NCBI RefSeq assembly: GCF_019929575.1
Contig: NZ_JAHZPU010000002.1
Location: forward strand, 62,001 to 126,000
Direction: 5' to 3'
Source of the DNA: Streptococcus infantis
GTDB lineage: Bacteria; Bacillota; Bacilli; Lactobacillales; Streptococcaceae
Length of the DNA stretch: 64,000 nt
In this document: one piece after another, positions 48,033 through 57,716 of the stretch
Layout of the letters: every line of letters starts with the position of its first letter
Numbering within the stretch: the stretch's first letter is position 1
The notes under the pieces: model-generated
The model's input: only the letters and a program-made list of their open reading frames with translations
What the model was told of the DNA's origin: nothing
Databases searched by the model: none
Position numbers and translations under genes: made by a program

Positions 48033-49796
48033 CTAGAAAGTAAATATTTCTGCTGCTTTCTTGAGAAGCAAGTCCGTATATTCAGGATCTTCCTGAGCGG
48101 TTTCAAGCTCTTCTTTAATTCTTTCTAGATCATCTGTTATCATACCATCAACTCCCAAACGTAGGGACTTATCAAAGGATTCCGAACTATTGATTGTCCA
48201 TACATAGAGTTTTTGTTTTGTATTCCAAAGCTTGGTTACAAAATATTCATCTAGGGTAGAATATTCCATGGTATAACCTGTAGCATTCGTTCTTGGAAAA
48301 ACGGAATTGTAGGGCAGAATGAAATAGACTGGAATTTCCTTATCATACTGAGTTACTTTTTCAATAACATGATAATCCAAAGATTGCATCTGATGCCCAT
48401 AGACTTTGATCTTTGCCCCATATTGATCTAGAAAATGATCCATCATTTGGGCACTATCTTTTCGACTCGTTTTAATTTCAATCAGCAATTTCTGATGAAG
48501 GTCATTGGCACGATTTATATAATCATCAAAGCTGGATATTTTGGTCTGATAACCATTTTCATAAATATCTAATTGCTTCAACTCATCTAAAGTTAAGTCT
48601 TGCGGTGTTATATTTAATCCCGCTAAACTTTTTAGGTTAGCATCATGCATCATGACAAACTGACCATCCTTAGTTTCTTGTACATCCATCTCAACTAAAT
48701 CTGGTTTTAACTGAGCTGTTTTTTCTAAGGATTCAACTGTATTTTGGACACCATTTCCATTAGAAACACCTCTGTGAGAGATGACAAGTGGAGGATTGAC
48801 TACGGGTGCCTCTAGATAAACATAACCCTCAATCGCAAAGAAGACACTTGCGCACCCCATTACACCCCATCTCATAATATGGTCCTTTTTCCGTCTTGGC
48901 ATAATATCCAACTCCTCACCAGTTAAAAAGGAGGTAAACTTAACCAAGAAGTAAGTCAAAGCCATATAGTGGATATTTTTAATCAATATATAGTTTGAAA
49001 TAGCTAGAATCAATGATTCTCGGTGTGTGAGACCATCTGCTAAAGACTGAATCAACAATAGAGGAATTAAAGGTAAGTAAAAGAAAAGATTCGTTTTGAC
49101 AAGGATTAGAAAGAGATGCCAAGCGTAAAACCAAAAATGATTTCTGGTTTTTTCTAAACTGTAAACCACTGCTTCCTTAACCGTCATCTTGTCATAAAAG
49201 ATTTTTGGCAAAACAAAAATCAACTTAACAGAAACGTATAGGAAGAGGATTGATAAGATGATAATAGCAAGCCACCACATCCAGTATTTGTCTTCCATGT
49301 AGGTCTGAATAAACTCAGGTATCACTATTTTATTAAAATAATAAATTTTAAAAATCTTCCTGATAAACGGAAAAATCATAGCAATATAAACGAAGATAAA
49401 CAAGGCCTTGGAAACAGTCAGACGTTTCATGAAGGCTATACTTTCACGAAATACCTTGCGACTATACTCAATCAAGGTTCGTTTCTCGTGATAGAGAAGG
49501 TGTCGAGCCCCAATAAAGAGGAGACTTAGTTGAAAATAGGCTACTAAAAGGTTAATGGCTATTAAGATTAAAAACCCAAGGCTGACTAAAGGCGCATGTT
49601 TTAAAATTTCAAAAACATTATTATAGGAAATAAACAAATAGCCCGTCTGACTTAGTAAAAAGCCTGCTATCAATGAGTTCAGTGGTAACCAAATATAATC
49701 TACTAGCATGAAGATTAGAAAAAATAGAAAGAGGATTTTATCCAGATTTAAGTAAATCTTTTTAAAGCCCAATTTTTTAGGTTTTTCAGGTTTCAT
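48033..49796 (-). CDS. membrane glycerophosphodiester phosphodiesterase (GlpQ/UgpQ family)
   Basis: 587 residues. The N-terminal ~335 residues form about eight membrane helices of the GDPD-associated membrane domain. The C-terminal GDPD domain begins at VISHRGVSNGNGVQNTVES (catalytic His and Asn-Thr) and continues with LVEMDVQETKDGQFVMMHDANL (metal Glu/Asp and second His), LIEIKTS and VDGMITDDLERI. It would cleave glycerophosphodiesters to glycerol-3-phosphate and an alcohol. Pneumococcal wall metabolism has a related membrane enzyme; the true substrate, lipid head group or teichoic-acid part, is unproven. Confidence 0.88.
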   Translation of the reverse strand: MKPEKPKKLGFKKIYLNLDKILFLFFLIFMLVDYIWLPLNSLIAGFLLSQTGYLFISYNNVFEILKHAPLVSLGFLILIAINLLVAYFQLSLLFIGARHLLYHEKRTLIEYSRKVFRESIAFMKRLTVSKALFIFVYIAMIFPFIRKIFKIYYFNKIVIPEFIQTYMEDKYWMWWLAIIILSILFLYVSVKLIFVLPKIFYDKMTVKEAVVYSLEKTRNHFWFYAWHLFLILVKTNLFFYLPLIPLLLIQSLADGLTHRESLILAISNYILIKNIHYMALTYFLVKFTSFLTGEELDIMPRRKKDHIMRWGVMGCASVFFAIEGYVYLEAPVVNPPLVISHRGVSNGNGVQNTVESLEKTAQLKPDLVEMDVQETKDGQFVMMHDANLKSLAGLNITPQDLTLDELKQLDIYENGYQTKISSFDDYINRANDLHQKLLIEIKTSRKDSAQMMDHFLDQYGAKIKVYGHQMQSLDYHVIEKVTQYDKEIPVYFILPYNSVFPRTNATGYTMEYSTLDEYFVTKLWNTKQKLYVWTINSSESFDKSLRLGVDGMITDDLERIKEELETAQEDPEYTDLLLKKAAEIFTF

Positions 49797-49804
49797 AAAA
49801 CCTC

Positions 49805-50404
49805 CTAATCAAACAGCTGTGATAAATCTAAACCACCGAAAGGATTAGAGTTTAGACTACTCTTGGAGTCCAGTAAGATTCTACTTTCATCAGATTCTAG
49901 AAAAGCTTCATAAACACGCGCAGTCATTCGTGCATCCTCTAAACTATTATGAGACTGCCCCTTGAATCCTAAAAATTCAGCAACAGTCTGTAATTTTAGA
50001 TTTGCAATACCGTGAAGATCCGAACTCCGTCGCTCAAAAGCTTCATCATAGAGATCGACTGGATATTGACGACTATAATCCAATCCATACTCTAGTAAGA
50101 TTGGTAAATCACTCTTGGCTGCATTGTATCCAACAAGGGGTAATTCACCCACAAAGTCTTGAAAATTCTTAAGAACTTCCTCCACCATCGGTGCATCTTT
50201 CAAGGTTTCAGACGTGATACCCGTTAAGCCGTTTATAAAACTTTTCAATGGTACATCCGTATGAACATATGAGTCAAATGCTCCTACTTCTTCACCATCT
50301 TTAAAACGGACCGCAGATACCTGAATCAAGTGAGTTTTATCTTGGTGTTTATTAAATTCCAAATCAAATGAAATGTAATCTCTTAATTTTTCCATCTTAT
50401 CCAT
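49805..50404 (-). CDS. 3'-5' exonuclease, DnaQ/PolC-type DEDDh
   Basis: 199 residues. The exonuclease motifs are ISFDLEFN (Exo I, D-x-E), VGYNAAKSDLPIL (Exo II) and SHNSLEDARMTARVYE (Exo III, His and Asp). It resembles the stand-alone exonucleases of streptococci that share the fold with polymerase III epsilon. Role in repair or RNA turnover is unknown. 8 bp after it begins the membrane phosphodiesterase gene. Confidence 0.82.
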   Translation of the reverse strand: MDKMEKLRDYISFDLEFNKHQDKTHLIQVSAVRFKDGEEVGAFDSYVHTDVPLKSFINGLTGITSETLKDAPMVEEVLKNFQDFVGELPLVGYNAAKSDLPILLEYGLDYSRQYPVDLYDEAFERRSSDLHGIANLKLQTVAEFLGFKGQSHNSLEDARMTARVYEAFLESDESRILLDSKSSLNSNPFGGLDLSQLFD

Positions 50405-50464
50405 TCCTTACTGTATTTGAAAAAGAAACTACTTGGTTATACCTAGAAACCAAGCAGTTTTTTC

Positions 50465-50956
50465 TTATCCTCCAAATAAGCGAGCAAAGAAGCCTTTCTT
50501 CGTTGCTTGTACTTCTTGCTTAGCCTGATCCAACTCCAACTGAAGGTTTTCTTGGTCCTTCATGGCTTGTAGGGTTAACTGTTGTTGTTGATCCAATTGC
50601 TTATCTTTTTCTGCGATTTGACGGTCTTTGACACGCATCTGTTCATCTTTTTCAGCTAACTGTTTGTCTTTAGCCTTTAACTGCTCATAAAGACGGATGA
50701 TTTCAGCGTTCTTTTCATCAACAAGAATCTCCATTAACTCCCGTTGCTTCACATCATCACTAACAGGTTCATCTTCAAAAATAGTTTTTTTGTAGATTTC
50801 TTCAAGCTTAATCAAGCCACTGCGAGTTACCACGGTGACTCCTTTATCATTTTTAGTCGTATCTTCTTCAGGTAATTCCTTGACACGGTTATTGATTGCT
50901 TGGCGGGACAAGCCCAAGACCTCAGCAATCTCACTAACAGTCATCTCAATACTCAT
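50465..50956 (-). CDS. rocS: chromosome segregation protein RocS
   Basis: 163 residues, the reported length of pneumococcal RocS. An N-terminal helix-turn-helix (MTVSEIAEVLGLSRQAINNRVKEL), a long coiled coil from ~75 to ~150 with a repeated xxxKDxQxAEKDxQ pattern, and a C-terminal amphipathic helix KKGFFARLFGG that anchors the protein in the membrane. RocS was described as a partner of ParB/CpsD that drives nucleoid segregation in streptococci, which lack MinCD and Noc. Monocistronic in appearance. Confidence 0.9.
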   Translation of the reverse strand: MSIEMTVSEIAEVLGLSRQAINNRVKELPEEDTTKNDKGVTVVTRSGLIKLEEIYKKTIFEDEPVSDDVKQRELMEILVDEKNAEIIRLYEQLKAKDKQLAEKDEQMRVKDRQIAEKDKQLDQQQQLTLQAMKDQENLQLELDQAKQEVQATKKGFFARLFGG

Positions 50957-51132
50957 AATATCCTCTGAAAGTTTTCTAGCTTTTCTTTATTTAAATATTA
51001 TCATAAGCAAGCAAAACTGTCAAATATCACCGTGTTTTCAACCCTTTTTCAAAACAATTTCTCTTCTAAACTAAATTGTCTTTCAGCTTTTTTAAACTAA
51101 ACATTAGTTTACAATTTTGCCACCAGCTCTAA

Positions 51133-52011
51133 TCAATTGAAAACCTTTCTTGGTTTATAAAGAGTATCCCGTTTCTCTAAAATGGCTAATAACTTATCAC
51201 CTTCAAAACCAGCCAATTCCTTCTCAGTTTGTTCCAATTCAATAAAGCGACCAAAACGCACTTCTTCTGCCTGTTCTGGGGTCAAATAAACCTTAACCAA
51301 GTCACCTGTCCCAATCTCTAAGGGATGAAGAAAGTCTAACTCACCAGCTTGAACCTTTTCCTCAATTTCATTCAAGGTCAAAGCATTATCTAACTGCAAG
51401 CCCGCAGCGCTTGTTCGTGTTAAATGAGACATATGAGCTGCATAGCCAAGTTTTTCTCCCAAGTCAACTGACAAAGTCCGGATATAAGTCCCTTTGCTAC
51501 ATTTTACACGAAAGCTAAATCGAGCAAGATTCTCCATATAGGAAATGGGACTGGTTCTTTCGAAACTATAAATCGTCACCTGACGCTCTGGACGCTCTAC
51601 TTCTTGACCAGCACGCGCATATTCATAGAGTTTGCGACCATTGACCTTGACAGCGGAGTACATAGGGGGGATCTGAGTAATAGGACCTGTCAGACTAGCG
51701 ATTGCTTCATCAACAAGATTCTCATCTAAAGGTGACAAAACTGGTGTCTCTGCAACTACCTCACCACTAGCATCCTCAGTCGTCGTTGAATAGCCTAGGG
51801 TGATTTCACCCTCATAAACCTTTCCCTCGTCCTGCATAAACTCGACCATGCGGGTCGCCTTACCGACGGCAATCGGCAAAACACCGACAACATCAGGGTC
51901 TAAAGTTCCTCCATGACCAATCTTCTTAGTTCCTAAAATCCTACGCAGCTTGAAAACTGCATCATGCGAGGTCATTCCCGCTTCTTTTTTTAAATTGATA
52001 ATACCGTTCAT
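51133..52011 (-). CDS. truB: tRNA pseudouridine(55) synthase TruB
   Basis: 292 residues. It makes pseudouridine 55 in the T-loop of tRNAs. Seen: [23 protein letters not shown], the catalytic motif [14 protein letters not shown] (Asp38), and [18 protein letters not shown], with a PUA-like C-terminal extension ([19 protein letters not shown]). 3 bp after the alpha/beta hydrolase gene, so co-transcribed with it. Confidence 0.95.
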   Translation of the reverse strand: MNGIINLKKEAGMTSHDAVFKLRRILGTKKIGHGGTLDPDVVGVLPIAVGKATRMVEFMQDEGKVYEGEITLGYSTTTEDASGEVVAETPVLSPLDENLVDEAIASLTGPITQIPPMYSAVKVNGRKLYEYARAGQEVERPERQVTIYSFERTSPISYMENLARFSFRVKCSKGTYIRTLSVDLGEKLGYAAHMSHLTRTSAAGLQLDNALTLNEIEEKVQAGELDFLHPLEIGTGDLVKVYLTPEQAEEVRFGRFIELEQTEKELAGFEGDKLLAILEKRDTLYKPRKVFN

Positions 52012-52014
52012 TGA

Positions 52015-52818
52015 TTAACTTTCTAAAAATACTAAAACTCTTTTTTGGAAATCTTTATTCTGTTCATAGAGTGCATGTCCACACCCTGGTAAAATAATCA
52101 GTTGGCTACCTCTGATATGATGATGCAATCCAAACGGACCATCTATGCCAAGAACATCATCTTTTTCTGCTCCAATGATTAACGTAGGGCAGTTGATTTT
52201 TTCCAAAAAATCTAGACTATCATGTTTCAAACAAGATACAGACTGAATATCAATACGTTGTTTATCTTTAATATGACCAAAAATTCCCATTATTCGATAA
52301 AGGTATTTAAATTTTCCAAAGGATTTAGTCGTGTAAGAATGACGAGCGATATCAATCATCAGATCTTTATAAGTTCCTGTTTGACTCAGGTTCAGCCAAC
52401 AACTAATTCTATCCCTACCTAGATTACTTAGTTTTGCAGTTGTAACAGCCAAAACTAACTTTTCAACTTTTTCTGGAAAGTTTACAGCTAGCCATTGGGC
52501 AATCATCCCACCTTGTGAAATCCCCATAACATAGGCACTGGTAATATTTAACACCTCCATTGCTTCTGCAACATCTGATGCCATATCCCGTGTCGTATAA
52601 CCCCGCCTCAACTCATTGATTCGAGAAAAAACATAAATTTTGTAACGTTCAGCAAGTATACGGTATGTGATTGAAAAAGGCATAGCCATACCTTTAACCG
52701 TCTGAAGCCCATCCCCCAACCCTGGTATGATAACGAGAGACTTCTTTCCTTTACCAAAGGTCACATAGTCCATGCTCTTTTCGTTAAAATATAAGGTTTT
52801 CCCTTTTGTTGAAGACAT
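52015..52818 (-). CDS. alpha/beta hydrolase
   Basis: 267 residues. The nucleophile elbow is GISQGG with Ser101, an acid is in GAEKDDVLG (~220), and the catalytic His248 is in LPGCGHALYEQ. Oxyanion region VIIPGLGDG. This is an ester or amide hydrolase of unknown substrate. It precedes truB and follows a GNAT gene by 31 bp. Confidence 0.82.
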   Translation of the reverse strand: MSSTKGKTLYFNEKSMDYVTFGKGKKSLVIIPGLGDGLQTVKGMAMPFSITYRILAERYKIYVFSRINELRRGYTTRDMASDVAEAMEVLNITSAYVMGISQGGMIAQWLAVNFPEKVEKLVLAVTTAKLSNLGRDRISCWLNLSQTGTYKDLMIDIARHSYTTKSFGKFKYLYRIMGIFGHIKDKQRIDIQSVSCLKHDSLDFLEKINCPTLIIGAEKDDVLGIDGPFGLHHHIRGSQLIILPGCGHALYEQNKDFQKRVLVFLES

Positions 52819-52849
52819 TACTTCGTTCCCTCTACTATTTTTTCATGAT

Positions 52850-53293
52850 TTATTTATGTTGAGTTTTTAAATGCAAGGAAAAGCCGGCAGTCACTTTTTC
52901 AAATCCAACTGCCTGATAAAACTGATGTGCAGCATTTCGTTCAGCAGTTAATCCACTATTTAGAGCCAGTGTATTAACTCCTTCTTTTACCGCTTGTTTT
53001 TTTAATTCATCGATTAGCCTACTAGCAATTCCTTGTCGTCTTGTTTCTTTTGCAACCGACAAAGCTAAAATACGATAGTAAGATCCATCTGCTTCAAAAA
53101 AGAAGAGCTTTGCATAACCTAAGAAACCTAAAATTTCTCCGTTTCTTTCAGCTAGAAGAAGGTCATAATGTGGCTGAGAGAGAATCATTCCTAAACGACG
53201 AGACAGCTTAGAAGCAGTCGTTGGATAGCCCAAGTTTTCGTATAGAGACAGTAAGGCTTCAGCATCCTTCATGTTTGCTTTTCGTATCTGCAT
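52850..53293 (-). CDS. GNAT family N-acetyltransferase
   Basis: 147 residues with the GNAT fold: IRKANMKDAEALLSLYE at the start, the acetyl-CoA loop VAKETRRQGIASRLIDELKKQA (R/Q-x-x-G-I/A) and ERNAAHQFYQAVGFEKV near the end. Acceptor unknown. It starts 9 bp after the DUF2130 gene, likely the same transcript. Confidence 0.85.
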   Translation of the reverse strand: MQIRKANMKDAEALLSLYENLGYPTTASKLSRRLGMILSQPHYDLLLAERNGEILGFLGYAKLFFFEADGSYYRILALSVAKETRRQGIASRLIDELKKQAVKEGVNTLALNSGLTAERNAAHQFYQAVGFEKVTAGFSLHLKTQHK

Positions 53294-53302
53294 TGGAGCC
53301 TC

Positions 53303-54577
53303 CTAGTCTTCCTTCAAGGCATCAAACTTGGCTTTCATAGTCGGATTCTTCCGAGTCAATTTTTTAACGGAAACATCGTCCAACTTATTGTTTGCAAGAC
53401 GTAGTTGGTTTTCGGATGTAGTAAGGAATTTCTTGACTTCTTCCATCCGTTTGATGGCTTTGTCGATTTCGTCAATGGCCTTACCGAAGTTGACGGAAGC
53501 TGAATTGTAGTTTTTAGCAAAGGCAACCTTGAAGGCGTCCAAGTCTTCCTCGAAATGAGTAATGTCAATATTTTGCTCACGAACCAAAGCCAATTCCTGC
53601 TTGTATTTTAGGGAATTAAGGGCAGCATTGCGCAAGAGTCCAATCAACTGGATAAAGAACTGGGGACGAATGACATACATCTTCTCATATTCATGACTAA
53701 CGTCAACAATCCCTGTATTAAAGTAGTCGTTATCTGCTTCAAGCATACTTACTAAAACAGCATACTCACAGTTTTTCTCACGGCGATCCTTGTCCAATTC
53801 CTTGTAAAAGTTTGCATTTTTGTGTTTCTTTTCAGTCCCATCTGCCTCATTTTTCATCTCAAACATGATGGAAATGAATTCTAGCCCATTTTCATCAAAA
53901 TCACGGAAAATAAAATCACCCTTAGAACCACGTGCTGAAACCTTGTTGTCCTTTTCGAAGTAGGCATTAGGGAAGGCAAAGCTACGAACCTTGTTGAACT
54001 CACTCTCAGCATACTGCTCCAGACTTTCTCCTATGGCCTTGGTTGATTGTTGGGCTTTGAAATTCTTATAAAACTCAACCTGCTCATTGGCCACCTTAAG
54101 CTGGGCCTCATAATTTTGTTTGACTGAAGTCAGAGAAAGTTCGTTTTCTTTTTCTTGTAAAAGGAGCTGATTTTTGACCTGATCTCTTTCTTTCTCTAAG
54201 TCTGACAATGTCTTTTGTAGTTGGTTCTCATGTTCTAAGCGCAAGGTAGCTAGCTGATTTTCAAGTGCTTGAACTTCTCTTTCTTTCTCCAGCAAGCTTT
54301 GACTAGCACTTTGCTCTACTTCTTTCTTTGCCAATTCTTTTTCGGTATCAAAGTTGTTAATTTGACTTTGAAGCTGGGCTATTTCTTGGTCTTTTTGAGC
54401 CAGTTTAGTCTGTTGCTCATTCAAAGCCTTTTGCTCAACCAGAGTCAACTCTTGTTTAATTCTCTCATGCAATTCCTTATCAAACTCTGCAGTTCGTACC
54501 TGTGACAAGAGTTCTGCATACTTGCTTTCATTGAATGTAAAAACTTCCCAACAATTTGGACATTTAATCTCGTTCAT
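53303..54577 (-). CDS. DUF2130 domain-containing protein
   Basis: 424 residues. It opens with an anti-zinc-ribbon-like piece (KCPNCWEVFTF), then a long coiled coil (~25-175), then the DUF2130 core with YAESEFNKVRSFAFPNAYFEKDN, SKGDFIFRDFDENGLEFISIMFEMKNEAD and the FYKELDKDRREKNCEYAVLVSMLE segment, which looks like a nuclease-type fold (D...E-x-K). Its function is not known. Monocistronic start with a following GNAT gene. Confidence 0.82.
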   Translation of the reverse strand: MNEIKCPNCWEVFTFNESKYAELLSQVRTAEFDKELHERIKQELTLVEQKALNEQQTKLAQKDQEIAQLQSQINNFDTEKELAKKEVEQSASQSLLEKEREVQALENQLATLRLEHENQLQKTLSDLEKERDQVKNQLLLQEKENELSLTSVKQNYEAQLKVANEQVEFYKNFKAQQSTKAIGESLEQYAESEFNKVRSFAFPNAYFEKDNKVSARGSKGDFIFRDFDENGLEFISIMFEMKNEADGTEKKHKNANFYKELDKDRREKNCEYAVLVSMLEADNDYFNTGIVDVSHEYEKMYVIRPQFFIQLIGLLRNAALNSLKYKQELALVREQNIDITHFEEDLDAFKVAFAKNYNSASVNFGKAIDEIDKAIKRMEEVKKFLTTSENQLRLANNKLDDVSVKKLTRKNPTMKAKFDALKED

Positions 54578-54633
54578 ATTTTTCCTTTATATCATACTAT
54601 TCTACATTCATTATAGCATGGATAAACAAAAAG

Positions 54634-54659
54634 AAAAAGTTGGAATCAATCCAACTTTT
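54634..54659 (-). terminator. terminator of the first FNT gene
   Basis: AAAAGTTGGA-TTGA-TTCCAACTTTTT on the minus strand, overlapping the stop codon and followed by CTTTTTG. Confidence 0.8.
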
Positions 54660-55455
54660 AATCTACATATGTATCTTCGTCTTTGTTTAAGAAGGCGTAA
54701 GGTAATCCCATCAGTAGACCACCACCAATAAAGTTACCAATGAAGGTTACACCCCAGTGACGAAGAATATTTCCAATACCGAAGTTTGCGATTGAATCAG
54801 CAGCAACACTGAATTTCACGATAGCAAATGATGCAAAGTTTGCGGCGATGTGTTCATTTGTTAAGAATACAAACATGTAAATAGCTGAAAGAACCAACCA
54901 AAGTTTAGCACCACCATCTTTTACTAAAACAAATGAAAGAATTGCGATATTTACAAAGACATTAGCCAAGATAGCTTCAAGCAAGACTAGTTCATTTGAA
55001 CGGCCCAACTTCATTTCCACAACTCCAGAAATAAAGCTATCATGTGTTAGGTTTGCATAAGCTGCTGAATGGGCGAATCCCCAACCTGCTATAAGAGCAC
55101 CGACTAAGTTGAAGAAAGTACAGTATAGAAGAATTTCAGCTGTTTTTCTCCAGCTAATCTTTTTCAAAAAGCTACCAGCTGTCAAGAACATCATGTTAGA
55201 TGTTACCAATTCAGCATTCAAGAAGACAATGTAAGCCAATCCCCAAGCGAAAACAAATGGGAAGAGGAAACGTCCACTACCAGGAGCAATCTTATTAATC
55301 AAGTCAGCTCCAACTGCACCAGCTGCTGTACTAAATGTTAAGAATGCACCAGCAAACATTGAACGGATAGCATACTTGAATTTACTTTGACTGTAAAGAC
55401 TTTCCTTTTTCTTACAAGCAAACTCAATTTTTGAGATAAATTCTGAAGAAACCAT
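54658..55455 (-). CDS. formate/nitrite transporter family channel
   Basis: 265 residues with six helices. FNT signatures: FAWGLAYIVFLNAELVTSNMMFL near residue 68 (the Omega-loop motif) and FLTNEHIAANFASFAI near 200, with the central pore His in NEHIAANF. FNT channels pass formate, lactate or nitrite. In lactic streptococci formate from pyruvate-formate lyase is the most likely cargo, but the exact anion cannot be told from sequence. TAGGAG ribosome site. Confidence 0.9.
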   Translation of the reverse strand: MVSSEFISKIEFACKKKESLYSQSKFKYAIRSMFAGAFLTFSTAAGAVGADLINKIAPGSGRFLFPFVFAWGLAYIVFLNAELVTSNMMFLTAGSFLKKISWRKTAEILLYCTFFNLVGALIAGWGFAHSAAYANLTHDSFISGVVEMKLGRSNELVLLEAILANVFVNIAILSFVLVKDGGAKLWLVLSAIYMFVFLTNEHIAANFASFAIVKFSVAADSIANFGIGNILRHWGVTFIGNFIGGGLLMGLPYAFLNKDEDTYVD

Positions 55456-55774
55456 ATAAACTCCTAAAACTTTTATTTGTGAATATTATAACATAAAATC
55501 GAAGTTATGGGAAGGCTTTCTTAATTCTATTTACAATATTTTTATCATTTTTAGCAATCGTTTCCATTTGCTTTGTATCAGCATATTTAATGTTTTCAAC
55601 TCTTTATTTTCAAATTCTCTACTCTATATATTTACTATATGTTTTTATTTTGTTCTATATGAATGTACAAAAGAGTCTCTTTAGTTTTCAGCTAAAATCC
55701 ATGCACTAATAATTTGTTTGAATTTATAGACAGAGAAAATAACGTTTTTATCAAAAGCTTCTTTGGACAAAAAA
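55456..55774. other. gene-free spacer between the two FNT genes
   Basis: AT-rich sequence with no frame or motif I can support beyond weak promoter-like TATA stretches for the gene at 54658-55455. Confidence 0.4.
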
Positions 55775-55806
55775 ATCGAGGTCTGGATTTTTAGTCCCGA
55801 CCTCCT
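55775..55806. repeat. fragment of the structured repeat (3' hairpin only)
   Basis: AATCGAGGTCTGGATTTTTAGTCCCGACCTCC forms a terminator-like stem (GAGGTC/GACCTC) and matches the 3' end of the diverged repeat at 6469-6636. It probably ends transcription of the truncated FNT gene just to its right. Confidence 0.55.
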
Positions 55807-55845
55807 CTATTATTGATTTTCATTTTATTTAGTAAAAGCTAAGTG

Positions 55846-56391
55846 CTAATCAACATAAGTCTCTTCATTTTTATTAAGATAAGCGTATGGTAAACCTATC
55901 AAGAATCCTCCACCAATCAAGTTAGCGATGAAGGTAACTCCCCAATGGCGTAGGATATTTGGAATATCAAAGTTAGCAATTTGATCAGAGACAATACTAA
56001 ATTTAATGATGCTAAAGGATGAAAAGTTAGCTGCAATGTGCTCGTTTGACAAGAAAACAAACATTGAGATTGCTGATAAGATAATCCACAGCTTAGCACT
56101 GCTATCCTTAACCAAAACAGAAGATAGAATGGCAATATTTACAAACATACTTGCCAAAATCCCCTCCAACAAGACCAACTCACTAGGTCGTGCTAACTTC
56201 TTGGCAACAATCTTTGCTAGATAACTGTCGTGTGTCAGGTGTGAAAAAGCTGATGAATTAGCAAAACACCAACCTGCTAAGATAGCACCAACTAAGTTGA
56301 AAAAAGCGCAATAGAGTAAAATGATAAAAGCTTTTTTCCAATCAATCTTCTTCAGAAATGTTCCATTTGAAATAAATTCTGAAAAACTCAT
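55846..56391 (-). pseudogene. second FNT channel gene with an in-frame internal deletion
   Basis: 181 residues. Compared with the neighbour at 54658 the sequence is the same family throughout, but MSFSEFIS is joined directly to NGTFLKKIDWKKAF; in the neighbour these parts are separated by about 84 residues holding helices 1 and 2. Start codon, ribosome site (AAGGAG) and frame are intact, so a four-helix protein may still be made. It keeps NEHIAANFSSFSI with the pore His. Losing two helices should stop the pentameric channel from forming, hence pseudogene. Confidence 0.75.
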
Positions 56392-56468
56392 ATAAACTCC
56401 TTAAAATATCACTGTTAATATTATAACATAAAATATTTTAAGCGAAAATAAAATTTTGTCCTTTAGAT

Positions 56469-57110
56469 TTAATTGTTTTTTGTGCTAGCACATGCTTCAA
56501 TTTCTTTTACCGACATCCCTACTAGCTCTGAAACCCACAAACCGATAATATCTGACAAAATAGAATCACAAACATATTCATCCTCAGCATGACCATATTT
56601 ACAAGTGAAAAGAGGGGTTCTTATCGCTGATTGATAAAAATTGAAGGCTAACTCTTGCAGTTTTTCTGGCTGAAATTCAAGTCCCAACTCTTGTGCAAGT
56701 AGAGTTCTCACTTTGTCCCACTTTTCGCCTTTTGACTGGTAATTTTGTCGTGCTTTGTTGATAAATCCCTGACAGAATTTTGCCAACAAATCCTTGTTTT
56801 GGTAGAGTAACCGACAAGAAAAGTCTGAGATAGAACCAGCATGAATTAAGAAAGTAAGCAAGTCATCAAGGCTTTCTGCTACCCGACCAACTTGGCCTTC
56901 ACTCCCTATAAAGCCGATACTCTGATCTTCAAGAATTACATATTCTCCCCCGCTGCCGTCTTTAGCAAAGGCTATGGGCGAAAGAGAATAAACTTCATTG
57001 TTCTGAGAAAATTCAACCTCTTTCAACTGGTCATAAAAGAGAATATCGCATTCTTGCATCAATAAAATTCTTAGTTGTTTATCTTCTCTTATTACTTGTA
57101 GTTGATTCAT
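56469..57110 (-). CDS. protein of unknown function
   Basis: 213 residues from ATG 57110 (MNQLQVIREDKQLRIL), which has AGGAGAG 8 bp upstream; a longer reading to 57155 has no site. Not recognised. The protein is soluble and acidic, with a segment YVILEDQSIGFIGSEGQVGRVAESLDDLLTFLI that resembles the core of SUKH/SMI1-type immunity proteins (sheet then short helix, conserved G-x-I-G). The second half is helical. No toxin gene is seen beside it. Treat the SUKH idea as a guess. Confidence 0.65.
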   Translation of the reverse strand: MNQLQVIREDKQLRILLMQECDILFYDQLKEVEFSQNNEVYSLSPIAFAKDGSGGEYVILEDQSIGFIGSEGQVGRVAESLDDLLTFLIHAGSISDFSCRLLYQNKDLLAKFCQGFINKARQNYQSKGEKWDKVRTLLAQELGLEFQPEKLQELAFNFYQSAIRTPLFTCKYGHAEDEYVCDSILSDIIGLWVSELVGMSVKEIEACASTKNN

Positions 57111-57176
57111 ATTAGCTACTCTCCTAGCTTTGACAACTGTCACAAGTGACAACAATCCAATTTTAGCAATCGACTC

Positions 57177-57656
57177 TTAATAATAATAATAATAATAGAT
57201 TTTAATATGGCACTTCTTGGCCACATTGGCAAGATTTTTCAATAACTCCTCGTTTCTTTTGCTTTTTCCAAAATGAAAAGTAAAAGATTTTCCATCTTTC
57301 CTTGTAAAGTACAGATGATACCTGTCCCCATTCATTCTTCTCCCTCGAACGTAATCAATATCAATCTGTCTAATTTCAGCTAGAGGAACAATCCTTTTTC
57401 TAAAAAGAATAATCGTGTGAATGTATAATCTTCCCTTTGCAATATGAAAAGGATCCAACATACTCCCACCACTTTTTAAAGATGTCTTAACTCTTTGGAA
57501 AAAAAGATAGAAATAAAATAGTGCTAAAAAAATTAACAAAAATCTAATGACCTGATTTTTCCAAAGGACTTCAAAAACTGAAATACGATAACCATACATA
57601 TTAAAATAATCCCTTTTTTCTTTATTATACCACTTTTGTTGAGCTTCTAGGTTCAT
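57177..57656 (-). CDS. unknown membrane protein with a PH/YcxB-like domain and a microsatellite tail
   Basis: 159 residues. One membrane helix (~33-53) and then LYIHTIILFRKRIVPLAEIRQIDIDYVRG and RYHLYFTRKDGKSFTFHFGK, a strand-rich domain like bacterial PH/YcxB proteins. The last six residues are tyrosines encoded by a TAT repeat that ends at the stop. No ribosome site of note. Function unknown. Confidence 0.6.
   Translation of the reverse strand: MNLEAQQKWYNKEKRDYFNMYGYRISVFEVLWKNQVIRFLLIFLALFYFYLFFQRVKTSLKSGGSMLDPFHIAKGRLYIHTIILFRKRIVPLAEIRQIDIDYVRGRRMNGDRYHLYFTRKDGKSFTFHFGKSKRNEELLKNLANVAKKCHIKIYYYYYY
57178..57197. repeat. (TAA)n trinucleotide microsatellite
   Basis: Six TAA units plus TAG on the plus strand, read as TAT codons (Tyr) at the end of the unknown gene at 57177-57656. 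Unit-number changes would add or remove tyrosines without a frameshift. Confidence 0.75.
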
Positions 57657-57670
57657 GGATAAAGAAAAAA

Positions 57671-57688
57671 ACTGAACAAAGTTCAGCC
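57671..57688 (-). terminator. terminator of queT
   Basis: GCTGAAC-TTT-GTTCAGT on the minus strand followed by TTTTTTCTTT. Confidence 0.75.
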
Positions 57689-57716
57689 ATTTTCAATAAT
57701 ATTTCATGTGATATCT

